Shown: positions 37,110 through 46,408 of the stretch, one piece after another
Position numbering within the stretch: the first letter of the stretch is position 1
How the letters are laid out: each line of letters begins with the position of its first letter
Assembly: GCF_008365385.1 (NCBI RefSeq)
Contig: NZ_QOVF01000003.1
Coordinates: forward strand, 496,001 to 560,000
DNA: 64,000 nt
Reading direction: 5' to 3'
Source of the DNA: Halopseudomonas laoshanensis
GTDB taxonomy: Bacteria; Pseudomonadota; Gammaproteobacteria; Pseudomonadales; Pseudomonadaceae
Notes under the pieces: model-generated
Database searches by the model: none
What the model was told of the DNA's origin: nothing
Seen by the model: the letters and a program-made list of their open reading frames with translations, nothing else
Made by a program: the position numbers and the translations under genes

Positions 37110-39014
37110 CTAGATCATGTCGCCAAAGCGATCATCCTTGCGGAACACCAGCGGCTGGTTGAAGCCGGGAACGCGGATATGGTCCTGGGTGATCTCGATC
37201 TGATGATCGTCGATCATGTTCTGCCCGAAGTTGTAGATGATATCCAGCTGCCCTTTGAGCGCGCGCTGGTCATAGGCTTGCGCGGCGCTGCGGGTTTGTT
37301 CGCGGCGTGCGAGGTAGTCGGCGAAAGCCGCCTCGCCATAGCGCTTGCGCAGCATTCTGTCGACCACAGTGGGCGCTAGTACCACGGCGCTGGCATTGTT
37401 GCCGCCGAAGCCCTTGGAATTGATAAAGCACACTTCCAGCGGGTTATCTGCGCGGCCAACATCGCGGGTATTGATGCGCAGGTTTTGCTGGAATACGTCA
37501 TCAGCAACAGCATCGATGGTTTTGATACCGGGCACGATCTGGTACTTGAAAGTGCCCAAAGCCGAGGCCAACTGGTCAGCGCTGGCGCTGGCCAGCGAGT
37601 GCCCGACAAAAGCCTTGACCGCCGTCAGTGGCAGCTCATGTATACCGAAGGCCTCGGCGACACGGTCTAGCAGCTCCGACTCGGTTATCCGGTTGGCGGG
37701 TGTGCTGGAGCCGTGGGCGTGGATAAAGCTGCGCTGCTTGACCGCGTCTTCGCCGAGAATCTGCATGGCGCTGTTGATCGACTTGGACATGGTCAGATAG
37801 TTGCCAGGCCCAGGCGCGGAAATGGACTTCTTGAAGCCATCAGCATTGACGAATACATCCGGCACCGCGCCATGGATGTCCGCGCCCAGTTGCATGGCCA
37901 GTTCGTCATCCATCAGCATAAAGAACTGGCTGGACTCGGCCAGGGTGAAACCGCAATTCTGGCTGAATGGCCGGCTGGCGCGGCGGAAGTCGACGTCGTC
38001 CTTGCCTTCTATGCTGCGCAGGCCTTCTTCGGTGGCCAGCGCGCCCATGGCGCCGTATCCCTCGATGCATTCCTGGGTAATCGGCGCTTCGCCGTTACCT
38101 ACCAGCACCACGCGCGCACGACCGCTGGTAATCATTTCGGTGGCTTTCTGCAGGTTGTACAGGAAGCTGGCGCAAGCGCCGCTGATCGCGCCGGTGGTGC
38201 CGACGCTGCCGAGAATATAGGCGTTGATAAAGTCCGCCGGCATGCTGTTCAGGCCCAGCGCCAGTTGCTTGGCACTGACCCGGTTGCCCTTCAGGCGCGA
38301 CTGCATCAGGCCGCCAAAACTGTTTTCGTCCAGTTGGCTCATGGCGCTGCTGGCGAATACTGCGATCTCGTCCGGCTGTACGCGGTCGACGATGGTTTCC
38401 CAGGCGATGCCGGTGGAGCGCAGCGCATCAGTGGCAGCGACTATGGTCATCTGCAGGCCGCGCGGATGGAAGCGTGACGCGTATTGCTCGCCCGGTTCGA
38501 AGCCGCTGGGCAGTTGCCCGGCAGATTTGACCGGCAGCGCGCGGTAGCTGTCGACCTTGATATCGCAGCCGTCGTAGACGGTGACCATGACTTCGGTGTC
38601 GTTAAGGTTCTCGATCACCCAGTCGGTTGGCAGCGGCTCGGGCAGTTGCTTGGCCAGGGTGATGAAGGAAAAGGGCTTGCCGGCTTCGCCGGTGATGGTC
38701 AGGTTTTTCTGCCAGTGGGCTGCGTCCACGTCCAGGTAGCGCTTTTCAATCCGGCGCACCAGGGTGCCGTCGAGAATCTGCTGGCCAAAACGCGACTCGA
38801 TATCTGCCGGGGTCAGTACCTGGCCTTCGTCATCGACATATTGGTCGTTCTCTACCTGCACCAGCTTCATCAGAACGGCCAGGCCGGCCAGGGTTTCCTG
38901 ACGCTCCGCGCTGGGCAGGGATTCGATCACGGTACGACGAAACCCGTGGTGAAAGGAACTGCGGCCGGCGGCGTTGTACCCACCGAACCCGACAATAACC
39001 GGCAAACGCGACAT
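37110..39014 (-). CDS. fabY: Beta-ketoacyl-ACP synthase FabY
   Basis: 634 residues, much longer than FabB/FabF (about 410) and typical of FabY, the acetyl-CoA-using synthase that starts fatty-acid synthesis in Pseudomonas in place of FabH. Catalytic triad: Cys281 (SGACASF), His434 (HAHGSSTPAN) and His472 (FVGHSLAS). The first 200 residues are the FabY-specific N-terminal extension. Soluble, monocistronic, no other fab genes adjacent. The ending GFNQPLVFRKDDRFGDMI matches my memory of the family. Confidence 0.9.
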   Translation of the reverse strand: MSRLPVIVGFGGYNAAGRSSFHHGFRRTVIESLPSAERQETLAGLAVLMKLVQVENDQYVDDEGQVLTPADIESRFGQQILDGTLVRRIEKRYLDVDAAHWQKNLTITGEAGKPFSFITLAKQLPEPLPTDWVIENLNDTEVMVTVYDGCDIKVDSYRALPVKSAGQLPSGFEPGEQYASRFHPRGLQMTIVAATDALRSTGIAWETIVDRVQPDEIAVFASSAMSQLDENSFGGLMQSRLKGNRVSAKQLALGLNSMPADFINAYILGSVGTTGAISGACASFLYNLQKATEMITSGRARVVLVGNGEAPITQECIEGYGAMGALATEEGLRSIEGKDDVDFRRASRPFSQNCGFTLAESSQFFMLMDDELAMQLGADIHGAVPDVFVNADGFKKSISAPGPGNYLTMSKSINSAMQILGEDAVKQRSFIHAHGSSTPANRITESELLDRVAEAFGIHELPLTAVKAFVGHSLASASADQLASALGTFKYQIVPGIKTIDAVADDVFQQNLRINTRDVGRADNPLEVCFINSKGFGGNNASAVVLAPTVVDRMLRKRYGEAAFADYLARREQTRSAAQAYDQRALKGQLDIIYNFGQNMIDDHQIEITQDHIRVPGFNQPLVFRKDDRFGDMI

Positions 39015-39183
39015 AACGCATGACTCCTGGCAGTGCCCAACTGCTCCGCTGGCAAGGTTGCCTAGCTGAGCCTGGGTATGTTCTTCGATTGCTTATGCTG
39101 ACGAGAACTGTAACTGCTTGGTCACGTTTAGACCATGCCGATTTCAATTTGCGCTGAGCCTGGCGATTTGCCAGCGCCCTGGT

Positions 39184-39549
39184 TCAACCGCCGGCCTGTT
39201 CGAAGATCACATACACCTTGCGGGTGGGCTTGAGCACTTCCCAACTGCCGACGAAGCCCGCCGGGATCACGAAGCGATCACCGGCCTTGAGTGCACGGCT
39301 AGCGCCCTGGCTATCGTGCAGGATGGATTCGCCTTCGAGAATTTCGCAGTATTCATGCTCACTGTAGCTGATGCTCCAATGTCCCGGCTCGCAAGCCCAG
39401 ACGCCGGAGGAGAACTGGCCGCAGGGGCTGCTGTAATGATTCTGCACGCTTTGCGCCGGGTCACCGGCGAGCACTTTGGCCGGGTCGGGGCGATAGTGTT
39501 CTGCCTCGCTGGTGGCGGTGGCGAAGTCGATAATGCTGGAGATGGACAT
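39184..39549 (-). CDS. Small cupin protein (DUF861/EutQ-like)
   Basis: 121 residues, single beta-barrel cupin with SISYSEHEYCEILEGESIL as the first motif and GDRFVIPAGFVGSWEV as the second. Metal ligands are partly replaced (EHEYCE). The position downstream of an MmsA-type dehydrogenase and an aminotransferase recalls the P. aeruginosa bauD-bauC-bauB-bauA locus, where a small cupin (BauB) also sits, but I cannot confirm orthology. A REPIN separates it from the dehydrogenase gene. Confidence 0.75.
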   Translation of the reverse strand: MSISSIIDFATATSEAEHYRPDPAKVLAGDPAQSVQNHYSSPCGQFSSGVWACEPGHWSISYSEHEYCEILEGESILHDSQGASRALKAGDRFVIPAGFVGSWEVLKPTRKVYVIFEQAGG

Positions 39550-39568
39550 GAAGAGTCTCGGGAGATGG

Positions 39569-39683
39569 TTTTCGCGCCGAGGCCGGCGCTCCCATAGGGC
39601 CCGTGAGTTAACTGGGCTAGCGTTCCCACAGAAATGTACCGTGGGGATTCGTCCTGGTGGGAGCGCCGGCCTCGGCGCGAAAA
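39569..39683. repeat. REPIN: two inverted REP sequences
   Basis: 26-base arms at 39569-39594 and 39658-39683 are exact reverse complements (TGGGAGCGCCGGCCTCGGCG...). Each arm itself forms a short GC-rich hairpin, as in Pseudomonas REP sequences. Total 115 bases with a 63-base unique centre. Lies between the cupin and mmsA genes, entirely non-coding. Confidence 0.85.
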
Positions 39684-39693
39684 GGGTTAATAA

Positions 39694-41190
39694 TTACTTC
39701 ATGGTCGGAATGCTGAACTCCGCACCCGAACGAATACCGGTTGGCCACCGCGAGGTAATCGCCTTGCGCTTGGTGTAAAAGCGTACGCCGTCCGGGCCGT
39801 GCATATGCAGCGGACCAAACAGTGAGCGCTTCCAGCCGCCAAAGCTGTGGAAGGCCATGGGCACCGGAATTGGCACGTTGACGCCGACCATGCCGACCTG
39901 AATCTCGTTGCAGAACTGTCGAGCGGCATCGCCGTCACGGGTGAAGATCGCCGTGCCGTTGCCGTATTCGTGCTCATTGATCAGCTTTACGCCGGTCGCG
40001 TAATCGGGCACGCGGACGATGCACAGCACCGGGCCAAAGATTTCTTCCTGGTAGATGCTCATATCGGCGGTGACCTTGTCGAACAGGCAGCCACCCATAA
40101 AGAAGCCACTCTCCAGGCCGGGCACGCCAACTTCGCGACCATCGATTACCAATTCTGCGCCTTCCTTCACGCCCTGGTCGACATAGCCCTTGACCTTGGC
40201 CAGATGCGCCGCCGATACCAGCGGGCCCATTTCCATGCCGCCGCTCATGCCGTTGCCCATCTTCAGCGATTTGACCTGCGGCTTCAGCGCAGCCACCAGC
40301 TTGTCGGCGACCTCGTCACCCACCGCAACCGCGACGGAAATCGCCATGCACCGCTCGCCAGCGCTACCGTAGGCGGCGCCCATGAGTGCGTTGACGGTCT
40401 GGTCCAGGTCGGCATCGGGCATCACCAGCATATGGTTCTTGGCGCCGCCCAGTGCCTGGACGCGCTTGCCGTGGGCACAGCCGGTGGAGTAGATATATTC
40501 GGCAATCGGCGTGGAGCCAACGAAGCTCACGGCCTGCACATCGGGATGCGTCAGCAGTACATCGACCGCTTCCTTGTCGCCGTTGACGACGTTGAACACG
40601 CCATCGGGCAGGCCGGCTTCAGTCAGCAGTTCGGCCAGACGCATGGGCGTGCTGGGGTCTTTTTCCGATGGCTTCATGATGAAGGTGTTGCCGCAGGCGA
40701 TGGCGATGGGGAACATCCACATGGGTACCATCGCCGGGAAGTTGAACGGTGCGATACCCGCGCACACGCCCAGCGGCTGATTGACCGACCAGGCATCCAC
40801 GCCGCCGCCGACCTGTTCGGTATGCTCGCCCTTGAGCAAATGCGGAATGCCGCAGGCAAACTCGACCACTTCCAGGCCGCGGGTCAGTTCGCCCTTGGCA
40901 TCTTCGAACACCTTGCCGTGCTCGCGGGTGATCAGCTCGGCCAACTCATCGGCGTGTGCTTCCACCAGCGCCTTGTACTTGAACAGCACGCGCGCGCGAT
41001 TCAGCGGCGTGGTTTTGGCCCAGTCCGGTTGCGCCGCTTTCGCCACCGCAATCGCCTGCTCTACTTCGCTGACGCTGGCCAGGGAAACCTGGCCGCGCTC
41101 TTCGCCGGTGGCGGGTTCGAATACCGGTTGGGTGCGTTCGCTGGCGGCGGTGCGCTTGCCGTTGATGAAATGAGTCAGTTGCAGGGTCAT
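39694..41190 (-). CDS. mmsA: CoA-acylating methylmalonate/malonate-semialdehyde dehydrogenase
   Basis: 498 residues, aldehyde dehydrogenase fold of the MmsA/IolA branch. Rossmann motif [14 protein letters not shown], no general-base Glu in ALGGAKNHM (typical of CoA-acylating members), nucleophile Cys in [10 protein letters not shown]. Oxidises (methyl)malonate semialdehyde to acetyl- or propionyl-CoA in valine, inositol or beta-alanine breakdown. The ATG at 41190 gives the family start ([12 protein letters not shown]); the frame upstream runs through the palindromic element. Works after the upstream aminotransferase. Confidence 0.92.
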   Translation of the reverse strand: MTLQLTHFINGKRTAASERTQPVFEPATGEERGQVSLASVSEVEQAIAVAKAAQPDWAKTTPLNRARVLFKYKALVEAHADELAELITREHGKVFEDAKGELTRGLEVVEFACGIPHLLKGEHTEQVGGGVDAWSVNQPLGVCAGIAPFNFPAMVPMWMFPIAIACGNTFIMKPSEKDPSTPMRLAELLTEAGLPDGVFNVVNGDKEAVDVLLTHPDVQAVSFVGSTPIAEYIYSTGCAHGKRVQALGGAKNHMLVMPDADLDQTVNALMGAAYGSAGERCMAISVAVAVGDEVADKLVAALKPQVKSLKMGNGMSGGMEMGPLVSAAHLAKVKGYVDQGVKEGAELVIDGREVGVPGLESGFFMGGCLFDKVTADMSIYQEEIFGPVLCIVRVPDYATGVKLINEHEYGNGTAIFTRDGDAARQFCNEIQVGMVGVNVPIPVPMAFHSFGGWKRSLFGPLHMHGPDGVRFYTKRKAITSRWPTGIRSGAEFSIPTMK

Positions 41191-41249
41191 TGGGTCACCA
41201 GTGCTGTAAAGAGTATGTATGTTTATTTGATGTATGTGTGCTGGCTGGC

Positions 41250-41344
41250 GGCTGGACCAGCCATTGCGGACACGCAGCAAGTACGTCCCTGTAGCTCATC
41301 GGTGGCATCCCTGCCACCGACGGTCCGCAATGGCTGATCCAGCC
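41250..41344. repeat. Composite palindromic element between aminotransferase and mmsA genes
   Basis: 22-base arms at 41250-41271 and 41323-41344 pair with one mismatch; each begins with GGCTGG/CCAGCC self-complementarity. A second perfect hairpin, CGGTGGCA-TCCC-TGCCACCG at 41300-41319, is nested inside. The structure resembles a REPIN of a family different from the one at 39.6 kb, or a small MITE. Confidence 0.7.
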
Positions 41345-41416
41345 ACCTGCTATAATCTCCGAGCTTGCCGCCCCCAGGAACGCAGAACATAGCGGGGGCC
41401 GGCGGATACTTACCGC

Positions 41417-42757
41417 TCAAGGAGTCCGACGAATTACATCCCCGAGTATATTGATCATCCGGTCGATATGGCTCTTCTCGACAATCAGCGGCGGCGACAT
41501 GGCAATAATGTCACCGGTGCAGCGTACCATCAGACCGTCCCAGTAACAGGCCTCGAACACCTCGTAACCACGTGCGCCGGGTTCGCCCTCGCGGCTGGCC
41601 AGATGCACGGCACCAACCAGGCCAGTGTTGCGGATGTCGATCACATGGTGCATGCCCTTGAGACTGTGCAGACCTTCCTGCCAGTAGATTTCCAGCTCCT
41701 GGGCACGGGTCAGCAGGCCGTCGCGGGCATAGATATCCAGCGTCGCCAGTGCGGCGGCAGCGGCGACCGGGTGGCCGGAATAGGTATAGCCGTGGAAGAA
41801 TTCGATCAGGCCTTTGGGGCCGTGCATAAACGCCTGTTGAATCTGCTCGCTGACAAACACCGCACCCATGGGAATGGCACCGTTGGTCAGGCCTTTGGCG
41901 GTGGTCATGATGTCCGGAGTGACTTCCCAGCGCTGCGAAGCAAAAGGCGCGCCGACGCGGCCATAGCCGGTAATCACTTCATCGAAAATCAGCAGGATGC
42001 CGTGCTTGGCGGTGATTTCACGCAGGCGCTTGAGGTAGCCGACCGGCGGCAGAATGACGCCGGCAGAGCCGGACATTGGCTCAACGATCACCGCGGCGAT
42101 ATTTTCCGCGCCGTGCAGCGTAACCAGTTTTTCCAGATGATCAGCCAGTTCCGCGCCGTGCTTTGGCAGGCCGCGGGTAAAGGCGTTGCGTTCCAGATCC
42201 AGCGTGTGCGGCAGGTGATCGACGCCGGGTAATTGCACGCCAAAGGCTTTGCGGTTGTTGACCATGCCGCCGACGGAAATGCCGCCAAAACCGACACCGT
42301 GATAGCCCAGCTCGCGACCGATCAAACGGGTGCGGGTGCCTTCACCGCGGGCACGCTGGTAAGCCAGCGCAATCTTCAGCGCGGTGTCTACCGACTCGGA
42401 GCCAGAGTTGGTGAAGAACACCCGATCCAGGCCCTTGGGGGCGATCTCCACCAGGCGCTCGGCAAGCTGGAACGGCAGAGGGTGACCCATCTGAAATGTG
42501 GGGGCGAAATCCATCTTGACGATCTGCTTGCTCACCGCTTCGGCAATTTCCTTGCGGCCGTGCCCGGCATTGCAGCACCACAGCCCCGAGGTACCGTCGA
42601 TGATCTGTCGGCCTTCGACGTCGGTGTAGAACATGCCTTCGGCGCTTTCCAGCATGCGCGGGCGGCTCTTGAACTGACGATTGGCGGTAAATGGCATCCA
42701 GAACTCGTCAAGACTTTGGTCCTGTGACTGGGTAGCGGGCTGTTGCATGCTGTTCAT
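41417..42757 (-). CDS. Class III aminotransferase, beta-alanine--pyruvate type
   Basis: 446 residues. PLP lysine in TTAKGLTNG, Asp in LIFDEVITGYGRVG, substrate-binding DEFWMPFTANRQFK at the N-terminus, and FTNSGSESVDTALKIA. The sequence is characteristic of omega-amino acid:pyruvate aminotransferases (BauA/AptA). Beta-alanine would give malonate semialdehyde, the substrate of the next gene. The ATG at 42757 follows a GGAAAG-like site. The 290-base gap upstream has an AT-rich core around 42830-42930 that probably holds divergent promoters. Confidence 0.9.
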   Translation of the reverse strand: MNSMQQPATQSQDQSLDEFWMPFTANRQFKSRPRMLESAEGMFYTDVEGRQIIDGTSGLWCCNAGHGRKEIAEAVSKQIVKMDFAPTFQMGHPLPFQLAERLVEIAPKGLDRVFFTNSGSESVDTALKIALAYQRARGEGTRTRLIGRELGYHGVGFGGISVGGMVNNRKAFGVQLPGVDHLPHTLDLERNAFTRGLPKHGAELADHLEKLVTLHGAENIAAVIVEPMSGSAGVILPPVGYLKRLREITAKHGILLIFDEVITGYGRVGAPFASQRWEVTPDIMTTAKGLTNGAIPMGAVFVSEQIQQAFMHGPKGLIEFFHGYTYSGHPVAAAAALATLDIYARDGLLTRAQELEIYWQEGLHSLKGMHHVIDIRNTGLVGAVHLASREGEPGARGYEVFEACYWDGLMVRCTGDIIAMSPPLIVEKSHIDRMINILGDVIRRTP

Positions 42758-43047
42758 GGGGCTTTCCTGGCGCTGCTGTAGCGGGTGGTTGCGTGGCGAA
42801 GACAATGATACCAAAACAAGAGATCGCCCCGAGTTTATGTCAAAAATAACAAACGAAAAAGACCGTGTTTCGCATTTAAACGCAATATCTACTGACCTTC
42901 TGTCAAATATATTGAATTTACTGAGTCGGCTGATTACTGTTTGTCAGATCGAAGCCCGTCCCTTATGCCCTTTTGTCCGTTGAGCGGGCGCCCAGGGGTG
43001 TGCGCTGCACTTAGGGTTTGGCTCTCAAGGGTGGGATAGACACGAGT

Positions 43048-44214
43048 ATGGATTGGAAAACCTACGGGATTGTGACCACGGCAGTGATCTGCGTCGGACT
43101 GGCGCTGGGCATTACCCTGCCGCTGGTGTCCTTGCGCCTGGATGAGTGGGGTTATGATGCCTTTGCCATCGGCGTTATGGCGGCTATTCCGGCGGTGGGC
43201 ATGCTGGTCGGCGCCAAGATCACCGCGCGGCTGGCGGGTTGGCTGAGTACCGAGAATGCCATGCGGCTGGTTATGGTTTGCAGCGCCATATCGGTAGGGT
43301 TGCTGGCGGTGTGGCCGAGTTATGCGTTGTGGCTGGTCCTCAGGCTGGTGCTCGGCGTCTCGCTGACGGTGACCTTTGTGCTCGGCGAAAGCTGGATCAA
43401 TCAACTGATCGAAGATCGCCTGCGTGGCCGGCTGGTCGCGGTCTATGGCAGCGCCTTTGCGCTTAGCCAATTGTGCGGCCCACTGTTGCTGGGCGTCATT
43501 GGCACCGATGATGACATCGGCTTCTGGTTGTCCAGTGGCTTGCTGCTATTGGGCTTTGTGTTGCTGCTGCAAGCCACCGGCGCTCCGGTAGTGGATGCGG
43601 CCAGCACCTCGGGCAGGGCCTTGATGGGTTTTGTGCGCAAATTGCCGGCGGTGGCCTGGGCGGTGATGCTGTTTGCTGCATTCGAGGCGATGACGCTGAC
43701 CTTGTTGCCGGTGTATCTGATCCGCGAAGGTTTTGATGCGCAGCGTGCGCTTTTTATGGTTGGCGCCGTGGTCATTGGTGATGCGGCCCTCCAGGTACCG
43801 ATCGGCTGGCTGGCGGACAAGCTGTCGCGTACCACGTTGTACAAAGCATGTGGTCTGGTGCTGCTGGTCTCCAGCCTGACGATACCAGCAATTCTGCAGA
43901 GCGTATTGATCTGGCCGGTACTGGTGCTCTTTGGTGCCAGCGCTGGCGGGTTATATACCTTGTCACTGATCCTGATCGGGCAGCGTTACCGGGACGATGC
44001 GCTGGTGCGAGCCAATGCGCATATCGCAATGCTGTGGGGGATTGGCAGTCTGCTCGGGCCGTTATCGACCGGCGCCGCGAGTCAGTGGCTGAGCAGCCAT
44101 GCGCTGCCGTTGCTGATGGCTATTGCCGCTTTGGTTTTTATCGTTCTGGCCTGGCAGCGCGGGGCGTTCAGCGACGTTGCCGTCGCTGCGCCGCAAACCG
44201 ACCGTACAGCTTAG
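43048..44214 (+). CDS. Major facilitator superfamily transporter
   Basis: 388 residues with twelve membrane spans. Loop 2-3 carries GAKITARLAGWL, and the mid-protein loop 8-9 has GWLADKLSRTTLY, the repeated MFS motif A. Similar to the YcaD-like group of small MFS carriers. The ATG at 43048 removes an upstream tail from the TTG at 43018. Substrate unknown. Convergent with the TonB receptor gene. Confidence 0.88.
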   Translation: MDWKTYGIVTTAVICVGLALGITLPLVSLRLDEWGYDAFAIGVMAAIPAVGMLVGAKITARLAGWLSTENAMRLVMVCSAISVGLLAVWPSYALWLVLRLVLGVSLTVTFVLGESWINQLIEDRLRGRLVAVYGSAFALSQLCGPLLLGVIGTDDDIGFWLSSGLLLLGFVLLLQATGAPVVDAASTSGRALMGFVRKLPAVAWAVMLFAAFEAMTLTLLPVYLIREGFDAQRALFMVGAVVIGDAALQVPIGWLADKLSRTTLYKACGLVLLVSSLTIPAILQSVLIWPVLVLFGASAGGLYTLSLILIGQRYRDDALVRANAHIAMLWGIGSLLGPLSTGAASQWLSSHALPLLMAIAALVFIVLAWQRGAFSDVAVAAPQTDRTA

Positions 44215-44260
44215 CGAGTCCCAGTGCGGCCAGGACTCTTCCACACCAAGCTTACTGGCC

Positions 44261-46342
44261 TTAGCGCCACTGGTACTGCAGGCCGACGCCAACCAGCCAT
44301 TGCCGATCCGGTGCCGGCTCGTAATAGCGGGCTCCCGCACCGTTGACGATAAGCGAACCGATATATTCACGGTCACCCAGATTATCAATCCGCGCGAAAG
44401 GTTCGACTTCCCAATTGCCGACCGCATGCGTGTACGCCGCGCGCCAGTTGAATACTGCATAGCCGGAGGCCGCCTCTGCGGTGTTGTCATCGGTGGCGTA
44501 GCGCTGACTTAGGCTCTGGGCCTCTAGCGCGGTAATAAAGCCCGTGCCGGGCGGTTGCCAGCTGAGCTCAGCAAACAGGCTATGGCGGGGCACACCAGGC
44601 AGGGTGCGACCTGACAGATCGCTGCCATCGGCGCGCTGGTATTCGTCGAAGCGTGCATCCAATAGCGTATAGGCCAGATAAGCGCTGATGCCGTGATCAA
44701 AGCCCTGCTCTACCGCCAGTTCTATACCGCGTCGGGTCGAGCGCCCGGCGTTGGCAAAGGTGCCGCGTCCGGTGAGCTGCTGCTCTTCGCCGGCTACAAT
44801 CTCGTCTTCTACCCGGCTTTCGAACAGCGCCAGATCAATGCGCGTCTGATCCTGACGATATTTCATACCAATTTCGGCGTTGCGCGACTTGCTCGGTGTC
44901 AGATCAAAGTTCAGACCGCTACCCTGGGGCTGGTAGGCCAGTTCCTGAAAGGTCGGCGTTTCAAAACCCTGTCCCAGCGCAGCGTACAAGCTTACCGCTG
45001 GCGTCCACTGATAGCTTAGTCCGAGAGCTGGATTGGTCTGGCTGTAACGCACGCTGCCGCTATCGTCCTGACCGTCGATTAGATAATCGTCGTCCGAATC
45101 AAACTCGACGCGGCTGTGACGCACGCCTGCCGTTAGCGTCCAGCGCGGGTCCAACTGCCAGGTACTGATCAGATAGGCATCCTGGCTGTCGACGGCGTTG
45201 AACTCATCGCGCTGCTGAGCGCCTTTGCGACCGGTCTCGTTGACGAAGCCCTGACGTTGTTCGCCCTGGTAGTCATAGGTCACGCCGGCAGCCAGCTCGA
45301 CGGGCAGGCCGAATGCCTCGGTATTGCGTTGCCAGCCCAGTTCACCACCGCCAAAATTGCGATCCAGCTCTATCACTCCACCGCCAGAGAACTGGCCGCC
45401 GCCCGGGAACGCCAGATACTGCTGCACATAACGTTCGCCGCCATAGACCATGGCGGTCACCTGATCATCGTTGCTCAGCCGTCGGGTGTAATTCAGCCCT
45501 GCCTGATTGTGTCGCACGGTCTTGCGCGTATTGAAGGTCTGGCTGCCGGCTACGGACTGGCGCCGATCTTCACGCACCTGCTGCGCAGTCAGACCCAGCG
45601 GGTCCTCGGTTTCCGGCTGGTCCAGGCTGTTAATCAGCAGGGTCAGGCTGGAGGCGTCATCGATATCCCAGCCCAGGCGCAGGTTGGCAGTGTCGCGCTG
45701 GGTTTTGCTGTGGTCGCGATAGCCGTCGGTATCCAGGCGGGCGACGTTGGCGTTGATATTCAGGTCGCCATGCTGGCCACCGTAGCGCAGGCGCGAGCGG
45801 CGCAGGCCGTCGGGGCCGAAGGCGCTGCGGCTTTCCAGCGTCGGGTAGAAACTGCCTTCCCCGGTAAAGCCCTGAATGATGCCGCCAGAGGCGTTGCCGT
45901 ATAGCGTGGTCAGCGGGCCGCGCAGCACTTCGATGCGCTGCATGCTATCCAGATCGAACAGGGCTGGCTGGCCCTGGCCGTCGGGCATGGTTAGCGGAAT
46001 GCCGTCCTGCACCAGGCGCACGCCCCGTACGCCGAAGGCCGCGCGCGCACCGAAACCTCGGGAGGATATCTGCAGATCCTGGGCGTAATTCTGCCGGTTT
46101 ACGGCCACCAGGCCGGGCACCCGTTGCAGCGACTCGGATAGATTCGCGCCCAGGTTGGAGGTCTCGAGCTCGTCCGCCGACAGGGTGCTGCGAGCCAATG
46201 GCAAGCGCGTGTCGTCCTCCTGCGCCTCGCTACCCAGCACTACTTGCGCGGGCAGGCTGAGCTGGCGTTCCTGGGCGATGCTGGCAGCCGGAAAGCTCAG
46301 GCTGGAGAGAATGCCAATGGCGCATGGTGCAATTTTTTTCAT
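44261..46342 (-). CDS. TonB-dependent outer-membrane receptor
   Basis: 693 residues. Signal peptide to about residue 23 (SFPAASIAQ), plug domain with SSRGFGARAAFGVRGVRL and IEVLRGPLTTLYGNASGG, then a 22-strand barrel ending in the aromatic VGLQYQWR. The plug is of the iron-siderophore/FecA-like class, but no substrate genes are adjacent and no Fur box is obvious upstream. Outer-membrane importer energised by TonB. Confidence 0.92.
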   Translation of the reverse strand: MKKIAPCAIGILSSLSFPAASIAQERQLSLPAQVVLGSEAQEDDTRLPLARSTLSADELETSNLGANLSESLQRVPGLVAVNRQNYAQDLQISSRGFGARAAFGVRGVRLVQDGIPLTMPDGQGQPALFDLDSMQRIEVLRGPLTTLYGNASGGIIQGFTGEGSFYPTLESRSAFGPDGLRRSRLRYGGQHGDLNINANVARLDTDGYRDHSKTQRDTANLRLGWDIDDASSLTLLINSLDQPETEDPLGLTAQQVREDRRQSVAGSQTFNTRKTVRHNQAGLNYTRRLSNDDQVTAMVYGGERYVQQYLAFPGGGQFSGGGVIELDRNFGGGELGWQRNTEAFGLPVELAAGVTYDYQGEQRQGFVNETGRKGAQQRDEFNAVDSQDAYLISTWQLDPRWTLTAGVRHSRVEFDSDDDYLIDGQDDSGSVRYSQTNPALGLSYQWTPAVSLYAALGQGFETPTFQELAYQPQGSGLNFDLTPSKSRNAEIGMKYRQDQTRIDLALFESRVEDEIVAGEEQQLTGRGTFANAGRSTRRGIELAVEQGFDHGISAYLAYTLLDARFDEYQRADGSDLSGRTLPGVPRHSLFAELSWQPPGTGFITALEAQSLSQRYATDDNTAEAASGYAVFNWRAAYTHAVGNWEVEPFARIDNLGDREYIGSLIVNGAGARYYEPAPDRQWLVGVGLQYQWR

Positions 46343-46408
46343 GGGAGTCGCTTGGTTGCTGTTATAGGAAAACGCTCAGTGTAGGCGGCTTATAAAAGCC
46401 GCAGGCGT

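Noticed and set aside
39847..41337. 496-codon open frame on the plus strand opposite mmsA
   Set aside because: Antisense shadow of a well-conserved dehydrogenase; the translation is His/Ala/Gly-rich with no recognisable domain.
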